Part shown: positions 8,679 to 16,016 of the stretch, in pieces
Layout of the letters: every line of letters begins with the position of its first letter
How positions within the stretch are numbered: position 1 is the first letter of the stretch
DNA from: Methanospirillum stamsii
GTDB lineage: Archaea; Halobacteriota; Methanomicrobia; Methanomicrobiales; Methanospirillaceae
Length of the DNA: 64,000 bases
Direction: 5' to 3'
Assembly: GCF_046244385.1 (NCBI RefSeq)
Contig: NZ_CP176366.1
Span: forward strand, 930,001 to 994,000
Translations under genes and position numbers: made by a program
Notes under the pieces: model-generated
The model's input: the letters and a program-made list of their open reading frames with translations, nothing else
Databases searched by the model: none
What the model was told of the DNA's origin: nothing

Positions 8679-9392
8679 TTACTCGTCCTCCATGAAGTCA
8701 TCAGGCTCATTCACGATTGCATCAAGATCCAGGTTTTCCTCATCGTAATCTTCAGGAATACGAGTGATGTGAGCCATGTTCCGCTTTTTCTGAGTCACTT
8801 CTGCAGTAACCTCAAAGTGGTCAGGAAGCTGGGCGCCCGGTGGAATAAGTCTTACCTGAACACCAATTACACCAAGTTTCTTGATTGCAACTGCATATCC
8901 CTTATCAACAAGCGTATTTACCGGGTCACCTGAATGCTTGATATATCCTTCAACAAACTTCTGGACACGACCACGGGCACCAGTGAGTTTCCCGGATATA
9001 ACGACCTCGCACCCAAGTGCTCCAGAATCCATAATCCGCCGGAGGGTTGAAGACCCGGCTTTCCTGAAATACCAGCCACGTTCAAGAGCACTTGCAAGTC
9101 TCTCTGCCATTATCTGGGCATTCAGGTTTGGATTATCGACCTGCTGCACTTCAATCTGCGGGGATTCGACACCATAAGTGGTAGCAAGATCCTGTGTCAG
9201 ACCTCTTACAACCTTACCACCTTTTCCGATGACAATACCAGGCTTCTCAGCAAAGATTGTCACCTGAGTGCCAAGAGGAGTCCGGATGAGGTCCATACCT
9301 CCGTATCCTGCACGTTTCAGTTCATGACCAAGATGTCTTTCGACACGGACTTTCCTGACTCCGTCTGCAACAAATTTTCGTTCTACTGCCAC
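8679..9392 (-). CDS. rps3: Small-subunit ribosomal protein S3 (uS3)
   Basis: A 237-residue small-subunit protein with an N-terminal type-2 KH domain (VTIFAEKPGIVIGKGGKVVR, GKGG loop) and a C-terminal S3 domain. I choose the GTG start giving MAVERKFVADGVRKVRVERH. It lies 4 bases after the L22 stop and is preceded by GGAGG. The open frame extends 12 codons further upstream inside L22 but without family similarity. The C-terminus is acidic (NLDLDAIVNEPDDFMEDE). Confidence 0.93.
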   Translation of the reverse strand: MAVERKFVADGVRKVRVERHLGHELKRAGYGGMDLIRTPLGTQVTIFAEKPGIVIGKGGKVVRGLTQDLATTYGVESPQIEVQQVDNPNLNAQIMAERLASALERGWYFRKAGSSTLRRIMDSGALGCEVVISGKLTGARGRVQKFVEGYIKHSGDPVNTLVDKGYAVAIKKLGVIGVQVRLIPPGAQLPDHFEVTAEVTQKKRNMAHITRIPEDYDEENLDLDAIVNEPDDFMEDE

Positions 9393-9396
9393 AATA

Positions 9397-9861
9397 TCAG
9401 GCCTCCTGCTCGCGGACGACCAGCTCAATGTTTACCGTCTGACGATCTTTGGGAGTTGCCCGTCCCATTGCACGAGGCATGAAACTCCTTCTTCTGATAC
9501 CTCGGTTTGCACACACGTGGACAATACGAAGTTGTTCGCCTTCAAGTCCGTTGTATTCTGCATTCTTACGGACATTATTCAGCAGCCGGAGATATACACG
9601 GCTGGCTTTATGTGGGTACCGGCCGGCATCCCAGCCGACAAGACCCTTCCGGTGAGGAACATTGCGGTTAAACCGCTTGAACGGGATTGGTTTTTCAAGA
9701 GTGAGAACACCCTGCAGATATGCAGATGCATCATCCAGTTTCATACCCTTGATAAACCGTGCAATTTCAATTGCATGTTTTGGTGAGATCGGAGCCTCGT
9801 TCACGCGGCCACGGGCGATGTCCTTCCCGGTTACCTGGTTTGAATAATCAAATCTGGCCAT
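9397..9861 (-). CDS. rpl22: Large-subunit ribosomal protein L22 (uL22)
   Basis: A 154-residue protein lining the exit tunnel. It begins MARFDYSNQVTGKDIARGRV, with SPKHAIEIARFIKGMKL and the C-terminal motif GIRRRSFMPRAMGRATP. Two in-frame starts lie just upstream (ATG at 9867 and GTG at 9870) and overlap the S19 stop. I prefer the ATG at 9861 on family grounds, but the signal is weak. Confidence 0.93.
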   Translation of the reverse strand: MARFDYSNQVTGKDIARGRVNEAPISPKHAIEIARFIKGMKLDDASAYLQGVLTLEKPIPFKRFNRNVPHRKGLVGWDAGRYPHKASRVYLRLLNNVRKNAEYNGLEGEQLRIVHVCANRGIRRRSFMPRAMGRATPKDRQTVNIELVVREQEA

Positions 9862-9866
9862 ATTCA

Positions 9867-10280
9867 TCACTTCAGCGGAACGAATTTACTCGACCTGGTT
9901 GCACCGATACCGGCAGAACCGTGGGAAACCCGCCTTCTGGTTAATGCAAACTCTCCAAGATAATGAAATACAGATTCGGGTTGAAGTTCAACACGGATAA
10001 AATCCTTTCCGTTATAAATCTCCAGTTCCCGTCCAATCATTTCCGGGAGAATGATCATATCACGCTGATGAGTCCTGATACGTGATCTTCCCTCGCGGAT
10101 GTCAGAAAGGAGTTTTTCTTCTCCAATCGTCCAGCCGCGGTTCACTTTCCTCCGGGCATAGGAGGGCATGACCGGGAGCAGATCCTGCAGACTCAATTCA
10201 CGAAGTTCATCAATTTTATAGCCATGGTAGGTAAATTCCTCCTTCCGTCGTGGCAGTTTCTTCTGTACTTTCTTTGCCAT
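9867..10280 (-). CDS. rps19: Small-subunit ribosomal protein S19 (uS19)
   Basis: A 137-residue protein of the small-subunit head, in the longer archaeal form. The S19 core is TYHGYKIDELRELSLQDLLP and RDMIILPEMIGRELEIYNGK, ending GEFALTRRRVSHGSAGIG. The ATG giving MAKKVQKKLPRRKEE is chosen because a strong GGAGGTGA lies 5 bases upstream. The in-frame GTG three codons earlier lies inside that ribosome-binding site. Confidence 0.94.
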   Translation of the reverse strand: MAKKVQKKLPRRKEEFTYHGYKIDELRELSLQDLLPVMPSYARRKVNRGWTIGEEKLLSDIREGRSRIRTHQRDMIILPEMIGRELEIYNGKDFIRVELQPESVFHYLGEFALTRRRVSHGSAGIGATRSSKFVPLK

Positions 10281-10285
10281 CCCGT

Positions 10286-10999
10286 TCACCTCCTTCTTCC
10301 AGTCCGCCTGGCTGCAACATGCCCAACCTTTCTACCAGGAGAAGTACCACGACTTACCGTCTTTGGTCTGCCCGGATGCTGATGACCTCCACCACCGAAT
10401 GGGTGATCGATGACATTCATGGCAATACCTCTGACTCTTGGCCAGGTACTTGCGGTATTTTTCATCTTATGATATTTCTTACCGGCTTTCACGAACGGCT
10501 TTTCATTCCGCCCACCACCGGCAACGATACCAATTGTTGCACGACACAGACCGTTAAACCACTTGGTTGAACCACTTGGCATCTTGACTGCAACGCGACC
10601 TTCCATCTTATCGGTAACTGTTGCCTGGACACCACTGGCGCGGACAAACTTTCCGCCGTCATTTGGACTTGCTTCAATGTTACAGACTGATGAACCTGTT
10701 GGAATTGACTGAAGCGGAAGAGTATTTCCATTCTTGATTTCTGCTTCAGGACCCCAGGCAAGCATATCTCCGATACCCATACCTTCAGTTACCAGAACGT
10801 AGGTCTCTTTTTCACCCGGAACATCAACCAGGGCAATCGGAGTATGACGTGCCGGGTCATGCTCAATATCCACAATCTTATAAGTGACTGTCTCGCCAGA
10901 ACGACCGAGGTGTCTGAGTGCAGCTTTATACCGGTGTGAAGGTGCACGATATGTCGGGCTTCCATGTCCACGACTCTGTGTTGTTATTCTATGTCCCAT
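10286..10999 (-). CDS. rpl2: Large-subunit ribosomal protein L2 (uL2)
   Basis: A 237-residue protein essential for subunit association and peptidyl-transferase structure. It begins MGHRITTQSRGHGSPTYRAP, as archaeal/eukaryotic L2 does. It contains PTGSSVCNIEASPNDGGKFV and the highly conserved C-terminal motif VRGIAMNVIDHPFGGGGHQH. The histidines in that motif belong to the conserved functional loop. L23 lies 9 bases upstream and S19 5 bases downstream. Confidence 0.97.
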   Translation of the reverse strand: MGHRITTQSRGHGSPTYRAPSHRYKAALRHLGRSGETVTYKIVDIEHDPARHTPIALVDVPGEKETYVLVTEGMGIGDMLAWGPEAEIKNGNTLPLQSIPTGSSVCNIEASPNDGGKFVRASGVQATVTDKMEGRVAVKMPSGSTKWFNGLCRATIGIVAGGGRNEKPFVKAGKKYHKMKNTASTWPRVRGIAMNVIDHPFGGGGHQHPGRPKTVSRGTSPGRKVGHVAARRTGRRR

Positions 11000-11008
11000 G
11001 CTTGCACC

Positions 11009-11257
11009 TCACATTATTCCAAGCCGGCTGAGAATCTCTTCGGCGGCTTTCGGATTTGAAAAACTCACCATTGCTTTCTTTTCTCCCCGGTTTGTCATCA
11101 TAGTCCGGACCGCTGTCACCTGCTGATCAAACATCTTTTCTATTGCAAGTTTAATCTGGAATTTTGATGCCTTACGGTCAACAATGAACTGAATCTGACC
11201 GTCACGCTCAACGATCATACTTGCTTTTTCTGTTGCGTAGGGATATTTCAGAATCAT
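11009..11257 (-). CDS. rpl23: Large-subunit ribosomal protein L23 (uL23)
   Basis: An 82-residue protein at the tunnel exit, where SRP and the translocon dock. It starts MILKYPYATEKASMIVERDG and includes the family core IQFIVDRKASKFQIKLAIEK. It has the short archaeal form without the bacterial long loop. Start and L4 stop overlap as TAATG. Confidence 0.95.
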   Translation of the reverse strand: MILKYPYATEKASMIVERDGQIQFIVDRKASKFQIKLAIEKMFDQQVTAVRTMMTNRGEKKAMVSFSNPKAAEEILSRLGIM

Positions 11258-12006
11258 TACTGCTCACCACCGAGTTTTTTTACGGCATCTTCAGTCCAGA
11301 GTGTAAGCCGGGCTGCATGAGTTCCGGGTGCAAGCAGTTCGACATTGAGGTTATCCACAAGACAAACATCAACACCAGCAAGGTTTTTGGCTGCCCGGAG
11401 GTTTTCATTCGCGGTGACAATAAGAAGACTCTTACGCTGTTTGTAACGGCGTCCACGAAGTTTACCACGGCCGGCACGGACCTTCCGTGACCGTTCTGCC
11501 CGTTCAACATCTCCATATACACCAATTGCACGAAGCGCAGTAATTACTTCTTTCGTCTTTTTCAATGATTCAAACTCGCCTGAAAGAACAAACGGAAGAG
11601 AACCGCTGAAAACGTGACCTCTTGAACGAACAAGTTCATCAGAGATGGTTGCTGCAATCGCTGAATTTATCGCTTTCCGCTTTTCTTTCTGGTTGATTGC
11701 GCGAACCAGAATTTTCTCAACTTTGGGAGGATGTGCCTCACGCCCACCCTTTGCCTGCGGTACCTTTGCGGCTCGGGAACTGTTTTTCAGACGTGGAACG
11801 TGTGAAACACCACGGCCACTTCCCCACCCGACAGCAGATGCAGAAATTCCTGCATAGGGATATGCACCATGTGGCTGGTATCGGCGGCTCTGTTGAGCGA
11901 TGACCGCTTTTTTGATGAGATCAGGGCGATATTCTGAACTGAAGACCGATGGAAGATCAATTTCATGGGCCACAGTTCCGGTAAGTGTCAATACCTGTGC
12001 TTTCAT
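11257..12006 (-). CDS. rpl4: Large-subunit ribosomal protein L4 (uL4)
   Basis: A 249-residue tunnel-wall protein. It shows the globular N-terminus (MKAQVLTLTGTVAHEIDLPS), the long basic loop (GSGRGVSHVPRLKNSSRAAK) that reaches the tunnel constriction, and the conserved KRKAINSAIAATISDELVRS. It begins 5 bases after the L3 stop and is joined to L23 by the TAATG overlap. Confidence 0.96.
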   Translation of the reverse strand: MKAQVLTLTGTVAHEIDLPSVFSSEYRPDLIKKAVIAQQSRRYQPHGAYPYAGISASAVGWGSGRGVSHVPRLKNSSRAAKVPQAKGGREAHPPKVEKILVRAINQKEKRKAINSAIAATISDELVRSRGHVFSGSLPFVLSGEFESLKKTKEVITALRAIGVYGDVERAERSRKVRAGRGKLRGRRYKQRKSLLIVTANENLRAAKNLAGVDVCLVDNLNVELLAPGTHAARLTLWTEDAVKKLGGEQ

Positions 12007-12011
12007 TTATT

Positions 12012-13025
12012 TCACCCCTGCTTACTCTCCAGACTCACAAACCCGATAGTCGGTTCACGGATCTTGTGTTCTCCGAGGCGTATTGCATGTCTGATTCTAA
12101 TCAAACGCTTGGACGGTCCTGGAACTGAACCTTTTATCAGCACATACCGTGCACGGACTTCTCCATAGTTAATGAATCCGCCTTCAGGAGTTATTTCAGC
12201 ACCGTTTTCACCAATCTTAAGCAGACGCTTGTTAAATTCGGTTCTCTGGTGATATCCCATCTGACCCATCATCGGAACCTGCCAGCGGACGTGATGTGGA
12301 GTCCATGGTCCAAGAGTTCCGACATGACGCTCTTTTTTACCACGGGAATGTTTTCTTTTCCTGAGGTGTACACCCCAGCGTTTTACCGGACCCTGGGTCC
12401 CTTTTCCTTTGGTGATGGCAGTCACATCAGTGTACTGACCCACCTGGAAAAGAGACCGGATGTCAAAGTCCTTGCCAAGAACACTCAGCCCGTACTCGAA
12501 CCGTTCAGTCATTGAACCACCGTCAATGCGTGTTTCCATAAGGTCCGGGACCTTCTTTGGAACACCGGTCAGAACTGCGGGATGAGTGTAGGTAAGAGCA
12601 AAGACATCTACAATCTTATCTGCCTCAAGCGCTTCACGAATCTTCTTTTCTGCATCTTCGCGCTTGTAGTTCTTTGAAAGATTCAGTCTCCGGCTCAGTT
12701 CCTTATCAAAAGAGTCTGCCCAGATTTCTGTCAGGACATGGTTTCCATAGGTGTCATGGCGATAGACACGAATTGCTGCAATCCGCATATCCGGAACCTC
12801 TATCACCGTGACTGGCACCATGACATCCTTTCCTTCATTCGGGCTGCTGACATGGTCATCTACCATGACAATATGGGTCATCCCCACTTTGTATCCTGCA
12901 AAACCCTGGAGTGCAGGTTCTCCCTGGTACGCGGGCCAGGCATGGTACTTTGGAACAGGGCCTTTTGCTCTCTTCCTTGGGCTGTAAGCCAGAGAACCCA
13001 TGCGAGGTCTGTGAATATTTGGCAT
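12012..13025 (-). CDS. rpl3: Large-subunit ribosomal protein L3 (uL3), first gene of the ribosomal block
   Basis: A 337-residue archaeal/eukaryotic-type uL3, much longer than bacterial L3. The N-terminal extension MPNIHRPRMGSLAYSPRKRA is followed by LQGFAGYKVGMTHIVMVDDH. The rRNA-binding arm carries TKGKGTQGPVKRWGVHLRKR and, later, MPMMGQMGYHQRTEFNKRLL-like sequence. No gene lies upstream on this strand for almost 500 bases, so the block's promoter and leader are expected there (see the entries at 13026-13250). Confidence 0.96.
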   Translation of the reverse strand: MPNIHRPRMGSLAYSPRKRAKGPVPKYHAWPAYQGEPALQGFAGYKVGMTHIVMVDDHVSSPNEGKDVMVPVTVIEVPDMRIAAIRVYRHDTYGNHVLTEIWADSFDKELSRRLNLSKNYKREDAEKKIREALEADKIVDVFALTYTHPAVLTGVPKKVPDLMETRIDGGSMTERFEYGLSVLGKDFDIRSLFQVGQYTDVTAITKGKGTQGPVKRWGVHLRKRKHSRGKKERHVGTLGPWTPHHVRWQVPMMGQMGYHQRTEFNKRLLKIGENGAEITPEGGFINYGEVRARYVLIKGSVPGPSKRLIRIRHAIRLGEHKIREPTIGFVSLESKQG

Positions 13026-13242
13026 GTATCAATCAGTCCTTCTTTACTGTATCTGGGAACATCTGCGAAATCCGCACATGTTTCGATGCAGGAAAGAGAC
13101 ACGGGACATGAGCTGTATATGCGCTTTCGCGATAACTGCTGTCTGCCAGGAACGATTCTATGATCCCTCCCTACATCGCGGAGATCCTCTTGGATATGCA
13201 GAGAACCTGCCAGAATAACTACTCACACGTGTAGACAGATCG
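13026..13242 (-). promoter_or_regulatory. Putative leader and promoter region of the ribosomal block
   Basis: There is no convincing open reading frame between L3 and position 13503. On the minus strand an AT box (ATTTAAAA, 13243-13250) could serve as TATA element, placing transcription start near 13220 and leaving a leader of roughly 195 bases. The leader holds an 8-base palindrome ACACGTGT (13225-13232). It also holds a small hairpin at 13118-13134 whose minus-strand form is CGC-GAAA-GCG, a GNRA tetraloop. Promoter position and leader function are inferred; regulation of r-protein genes through leaders is known elsewhere but not shown here. Confidence 0.4.
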
Positions 13243-13382
13243 TTTTAAATCGCCTGGATACCGGTCTCTCGTAAGATGCGTGATAACTCGGCTTACCCTG
13301 CAAGCAGGGTTCGGGCCGCATCGTCCACCCTTGCCGACATCACATCCCACTCTATCAGCCCATTGCAATTAAAGCAATTTTA
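13243..13382 (+). ncRNA. Candidate small structured RNA, divergent from the ribosomal block
   Basis: This gene-free stretch can fold compactly. ACCCTG (13295-13300) pairs with CAGGGT (13305-13310) around a four-base loop. It is enclosed either by GATGCG/CGCATC (13275-13280 with 13317-13322) or by a longer stacked helix, 13275-13291 with 13334-13346. An AT box TTTTAAAT lies at 13243-13250. A hairpin ATTGC/GCAAT followed by T residues (13362-13382) resembles a terminator, which favours the plus strand. I could not match it to SRP RNA (found elsewhere), RNase P RNA, a tRNA or a standard box C/D or H/ACA guide. The orientation is uncertain because the stems read on both strands. Confidence 0.33.
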
Positions 13383-13425
13383 GTCTGTTTCATGACTGAA
13401 AAAAGTCAGAATCATAACATTCAGA

Positions 13426-13449
13426 CAACCAGGAATCAGATTCCCTGGT
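13426..13449. terminator. Hairpin in the tfx-L3 intergenic region
   Basis: The arms ACCAGG and CCTGGT with inner AAT/ATT pairs form a short stem-loop around the sequence AACCAGGAATC...GGTG. It lies about 55 bases downstream of the Tfx-type gene on the minus strand and could end that transcript. No strong T run follows on either strand, so this is tentative. Confidence 0.25.
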
Positions 13450-13503
13450 GCCTAGGCTTCCTTAATATTCACCAAAATAGGGTATAAAGATTTGGCATCC
13501 TAC

Positions 13504-13908
13504 TCATTCAAAGTAAAGATCGCCATCATCCTTAAGGTAGACCTCAATTTTTTCCCGGATGAGGCGCGATTTATTTTTCTCAGGTATATCATCCCGAATC
13601 CGGTTCATTAATTGAATACTATCATATTTTACCTTAATTCCGGCACTTTCAGCTTCTTCAAAAATTTTAGTGACAGCTTCAAAGAGATCAGATCCTTTCT
13701 CGATTGTACAAAGATGCTGTGCATCAAGACTATAAAAGAAATCAAGGGTCTCGCGGGCTCTTTTAATATTTTCCATTGCCGATTTTTCGATTGTGCAGAT
13801 GTTTGCTTTTGAAGTGTGAATAATATCGGCAATTTGCTGTTGAGTAAGGCCTGAACGCCTGTACCTGAGCACTTCTTTTTGACGGTCAGTTAATAGCCCT
13901 TCTTTCAT
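13504..13908 (-). CDS. tfx: Tfx-family DNA-binding transcriptional regulator
   Basis: A 134-residue protein. Residues about 5-55 form a helix-turn-helix (LTDRQKEVLRYRRSGLTQQQ, then IADIIHTSKANICTIEKSAM), followed by the C-terminal Tfx domain. In Methanothermobacter, Tfx binds downstream of the promoter of the molybdenum formylmethanofuran dehydrogenase operon; that is family knowledge. Here the gene is divergent from mtd across a 194-base spacer containing inverted repeats, so mtd is a plausible target. It ends in an acidic tail. The family assignment is firm; the target is inference. Confidence 0.88.
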   Translation of the reverse strand: MKEGLLTDRQKEVLRYRRSGLTQQQIADIIHTSKANICTIEKSAMENIKRARETLDFFYSLDAQHLCTIEKGSDLFEAVTKIFEEAESAGIKVKYDSIQLMNRIRDDIPEKNKSRLIREKIEVYLKDDGDLYFE

Positions 13909-13943
13909 AAAGAATCTTGAACATCAAAATTTAAACTGGTTTC

Positions 13944-13975
13944 GTTAACCCGGTCAATAATCAGACAAGGTTAAC
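13944..13975. promoter_or_regulatory. Inverted repeat GTTAACC/GGTTAAC in the tfx-mtd spacer
   Basis: GTTAACC at 13944-13950 and GGTTAAC at 13969-13975 form a perfect 7-base inverted repeat with an 18-base spacer. It lies about 35-65 bases upstream of the tfx start codon. It could be an operator for tfx autoregulation or for another regulator. No protein-DNA evidence is visible in the sequence itself. Confidence 0.35.
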
Positions 13976-14028
13976 AATAAACAACCAATTACCGATAAAA
14001 TATATCTATCCGCGCCCTCCGGGTGTTT

Positions 14029-14075
14029 TTTGACAAAAAACGATTTCACAATATTTATTATGATATTTTGTCAAA
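14029..14075. promoter_or_regulatory. Long inverted repeat flanking the putative mtd TATA box
   Basis: TTTGACAAAA (14029-14038) and TTTTGTCAAA (14066-14075) are exact 10-base inverted complements. Between them lies an AT-rich core with AATATTTATTA (about 14050-14060), a good archaeal TATA candidate for mtd, whose start codon is at 14103. A second TATA-like element AAAATATATC lies near 13997-14006. Arms placed on both sides of a TATA box suit a repressor or looping regulator; this is inference from position and symmetry. Confidence 0.5.
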
Positions 14076-14102
14076 GTATCGTTGAACACACAGAGGTGTA
14101 GA

Positions 14103-14945
14103 ATGGTTGTAAAAGTAGGAATTGCAAAACTTGGAAATATCGCCAGCGGTGTCATGGCTGAACTTCTCCTTGACGAGCGTGCAGACCGTGAAGACATGCA
14201 GACCTTCATGGCCACTTCAGGAACAAAACTCCAGCCGGAAGATATCGACCGCGTAGTTACCAACATGAAAGCATGGGCACCAGATTTCTGTATTGTGGTC
14301 TCCCCGAACGGAGTTCTCCCAGGACCAAAGGGCGCACGTGAAGCACTCGGCGCAGCTGGCATCCCCTGTGTTGTCATAACCGATGACATTACCTCCAAGA
14401 AAGAGGAGTGGGAAGCACTCAAGGCAAGCGAATTCGGATACATCATCATGAAGGGAGACTCCATGATCGGTGCCCGTCGTGAATTCCTTGACCCCATTGA
14501 AATGGCAGACTACAACGGTAACCTGGTAAAAGTTCTCTCCCTCACCGGGGCATTCAGAAAACTCCAGGTTGCTCTCGATGAAGTAATCGACCAGGTTAAA
14601 GCAGGAAAGAAGGGTAAGGATCTTGCACTCCCGAAGATCGTCATGACTTCAGACAAAGCTGTTGAGGGAGAATTCAGCAACCCATACGCATATGCAAAGG
14701 CACGTGCAGCATATGAAATCGCGCAGGCAGTAGCCGGCGTTAATGTCAAGGGTTGTTTCATGACAAAAGGATTTGAAAACTACACCCCGATAGTTGCATC
14801 TGCACATGAGATGATGCGCCAGGCAATGGTTCTCTGTGATGAAGCACGCGAGATGGAAAAGGCAACTGATGCAGTAATCCGTAAACCACACAAGAACGAT
14901 GGTACACGGGTTGCAAAGAAAACACTCATCAGCAAGCCAGAATAA
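14103..14945 (+). CDS. mtd: F420-dependent methylenetetrahydromethanopterin dehydrogenase
   Basis: This cytoplasmic enzyme of CO2-dependent methanogenesis reduces methenyl-H4MPT to methylene-H4MPT with F420H2. The 280-residue protein begins MVVKVGIAKLGNIASGVMAE and contains VVSPNGVLPGPKGAREALGA and DSMIGARREFLDPIEMADYN, all typical of Mtd. The ATG is preceded by AGAGGTGTAGA. An upstream seven-codon extension of the frame is not family-like. The T-rich stretch near 14961 may terminate it. It is likely the sole gene of its transcript, under control of the spacer elements shared with tfx. Confidence 0.97.
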   Translation: MVVKVGIAKLGNIASGVMAELLLDERADREDMQTFMATSGTKLQPEDIDRVVTNMKAWAPDFCIVVSPNGVLPGPKGAREALGAAGIPCVVITDDITSKKEEWEALKASEFGYIIMKGDSMIGARREFLDPIEMADYNGNLVKVLSLTGAFRKLQVALDEVIDQVKAGKKGKDLALPKIVMTSDKAVEGEFSNPYAYAKARAAYEIAQAVAGVNVKGCFMTKGFENYTPIVASAHEMMRQAMVLCDEAREMEKATDAVIRKPHKNDGTRVAKKTLISKPE

Positions 14946-14960
14946 AATCCTATAAAATTC

Positions 14961-14972
14961 TTCTTTTTTCAA
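14961..14972 (+). terminator. T-rich terminator after mtd
   Basis: TTCTTTTTTC directly follows the mtd stop by about 15 bases. Archaeal RNA polymerase often terminates at such T runs without a stem-loop. The next gene is convergent. Confidence 0.5.
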
Positions 14973-14982
14973 TTATTGGCGC

Positions 14983-15918
14983 TTATTGATTACCATTACA
15001 ATTACGCCAGATGTTTCCTAGATCTTCTGGAAGGGTAAGAATTACCGGTTCAAGGTGAAGTTTTTCCATAAAAGCAGTATCAGAGGTAGAAAGAGGATTT
15101 GGGTTTATTCGAGCAACAAGAGTTGCAAATGCAGAAAAGTATTCACGTTCATCATCTGTTGCAAAGAAAATTGACATATTCCATGCACCATGACCCATAT
15201 CCTGGTAAAATTCAAGGATCCGGATAAGATCTTCGGAAAATAATGAAACGGATGCTTGAAAATCTGAAACTGTTGTAGCCGGTAGAATACACCTGATTTC
15301 CTTCTCACCCACCGGAACATGATGCGCATACCAGAAAAGGTCGGTCCCTTTCAGACACCGCTCAGTTTGAGATTCAGATTCCTTCAAATAATTCCACCAG
15401 GATTGATTGTGCTCATTATAATACTCCAGTGATCCCCGGAGATATTTCATTAGCAAAGTATCCGGAACCGCATCACAAAGTCCCTGGAGATGAGGATGTG
15501 GTAATGATGCACCTGCAGATGGAAGATAATTCCAGTTAATAGAAACATACCCGGATTGATCTTTCATCGCCCTTATCTGCCCAGATAAGGCATTGTGAAT
15601 CAAATCATAGGTAAAACGGCGAACAACATGTTCCCCGGACATAACAGTCACGGTATGATAGTGTGCAAAGGGATAGAGATTCGGAAACGTAATGCTATCT
15701 CCAACTTTGAGCCTTGAACCATCAGGAAAAACCGGAGTAACCTGACAGACCTTTTCAGGACAAAAAGGACACCCTTCTTCTGAATATTCCGGGATGTCCG
15801 GAACACCAATACCCCGTTTTACCCTCTCCGGACAGATCCGTGTTCGGATACCAGTCAGTGATTCAGTTCTGAACTCAATAAACCCGCTTGCATGCTCATG
15901 ACGGTTGGACTGAAACAT
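14983..15918 (-). CDS. GalT/HIT-superfamily nucleotidyltransferase-like protein
   Basis: A 311-residue protein resembling galactose-1-phosphate uridylyltransferase. It has a zinc-type CPFC pair (residues 50-53), the motif NLYPF (80-84), and the catalytic HIT-type motif HPHLQ (141-145), in which the middle His forms the nucleotidyl intermediate. A later HHVP may complete a metal site. GalT-like proteins transfer UMP or AMP between sugar phosphates; the substrate here cannot be read from sequence. It lies between mtd and mer, convergent to mtd and downstream of mer on the same strand. No obvious Leloir-pathway partner is in the window. Confidence 0.78.
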   Translation of the reverse strand: MFQSNRHEHASGFIEFRTESLTGIRTRICPERVKRGIGVPDIPEYSEEGCPFCPEKVCQVTPVFPDGSRLKVGDSITFPNLYPFAHYHTVTVMSGEHVVRRFTYDLIHNALSGQIRAMKDQSGYVSINWNYLPSAGASLPHPHLQGLCDAVPDTLLMKYLRGSLEYYNEHNQSWWNYLKESESQTERCLKGTDLFWYAHHVPVGEKEIRCILPATTVSDFQASVSLFSEDLIRILEFYQDMGHGAWNMSIFFATDDEREYFSAFATLVARINPNPLSTSDTAFMEKLHLEPVILTLPEDLGNIWRNCNGNQ

Positions 15919-16016
15919 CTCATCTTTTCATCCCCCTCAGGAGATATCATTGTTTGTATCAGAATGTGAACAGAAAAATTCTGTCTGCTTCACAAAAAAA
16001 AGAGTATAAATTAAAA

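Noticed and set aside
9393..9428. An N-terminal extension for S3 starting at 9428.
   Set aside because: The extension lies inside L22 and lacks similarity; the GTG at 9392 has GGAGG upstream and begins the conserved S3 sequence.
13166..13260. SRP or RNase P RNA in the region upstream of L3.
   Set aside because: The SRP signature was found at 52660-52968, and none of the conserved RNase P elements (such as GAGGAAAGUC) occurs on either strand.
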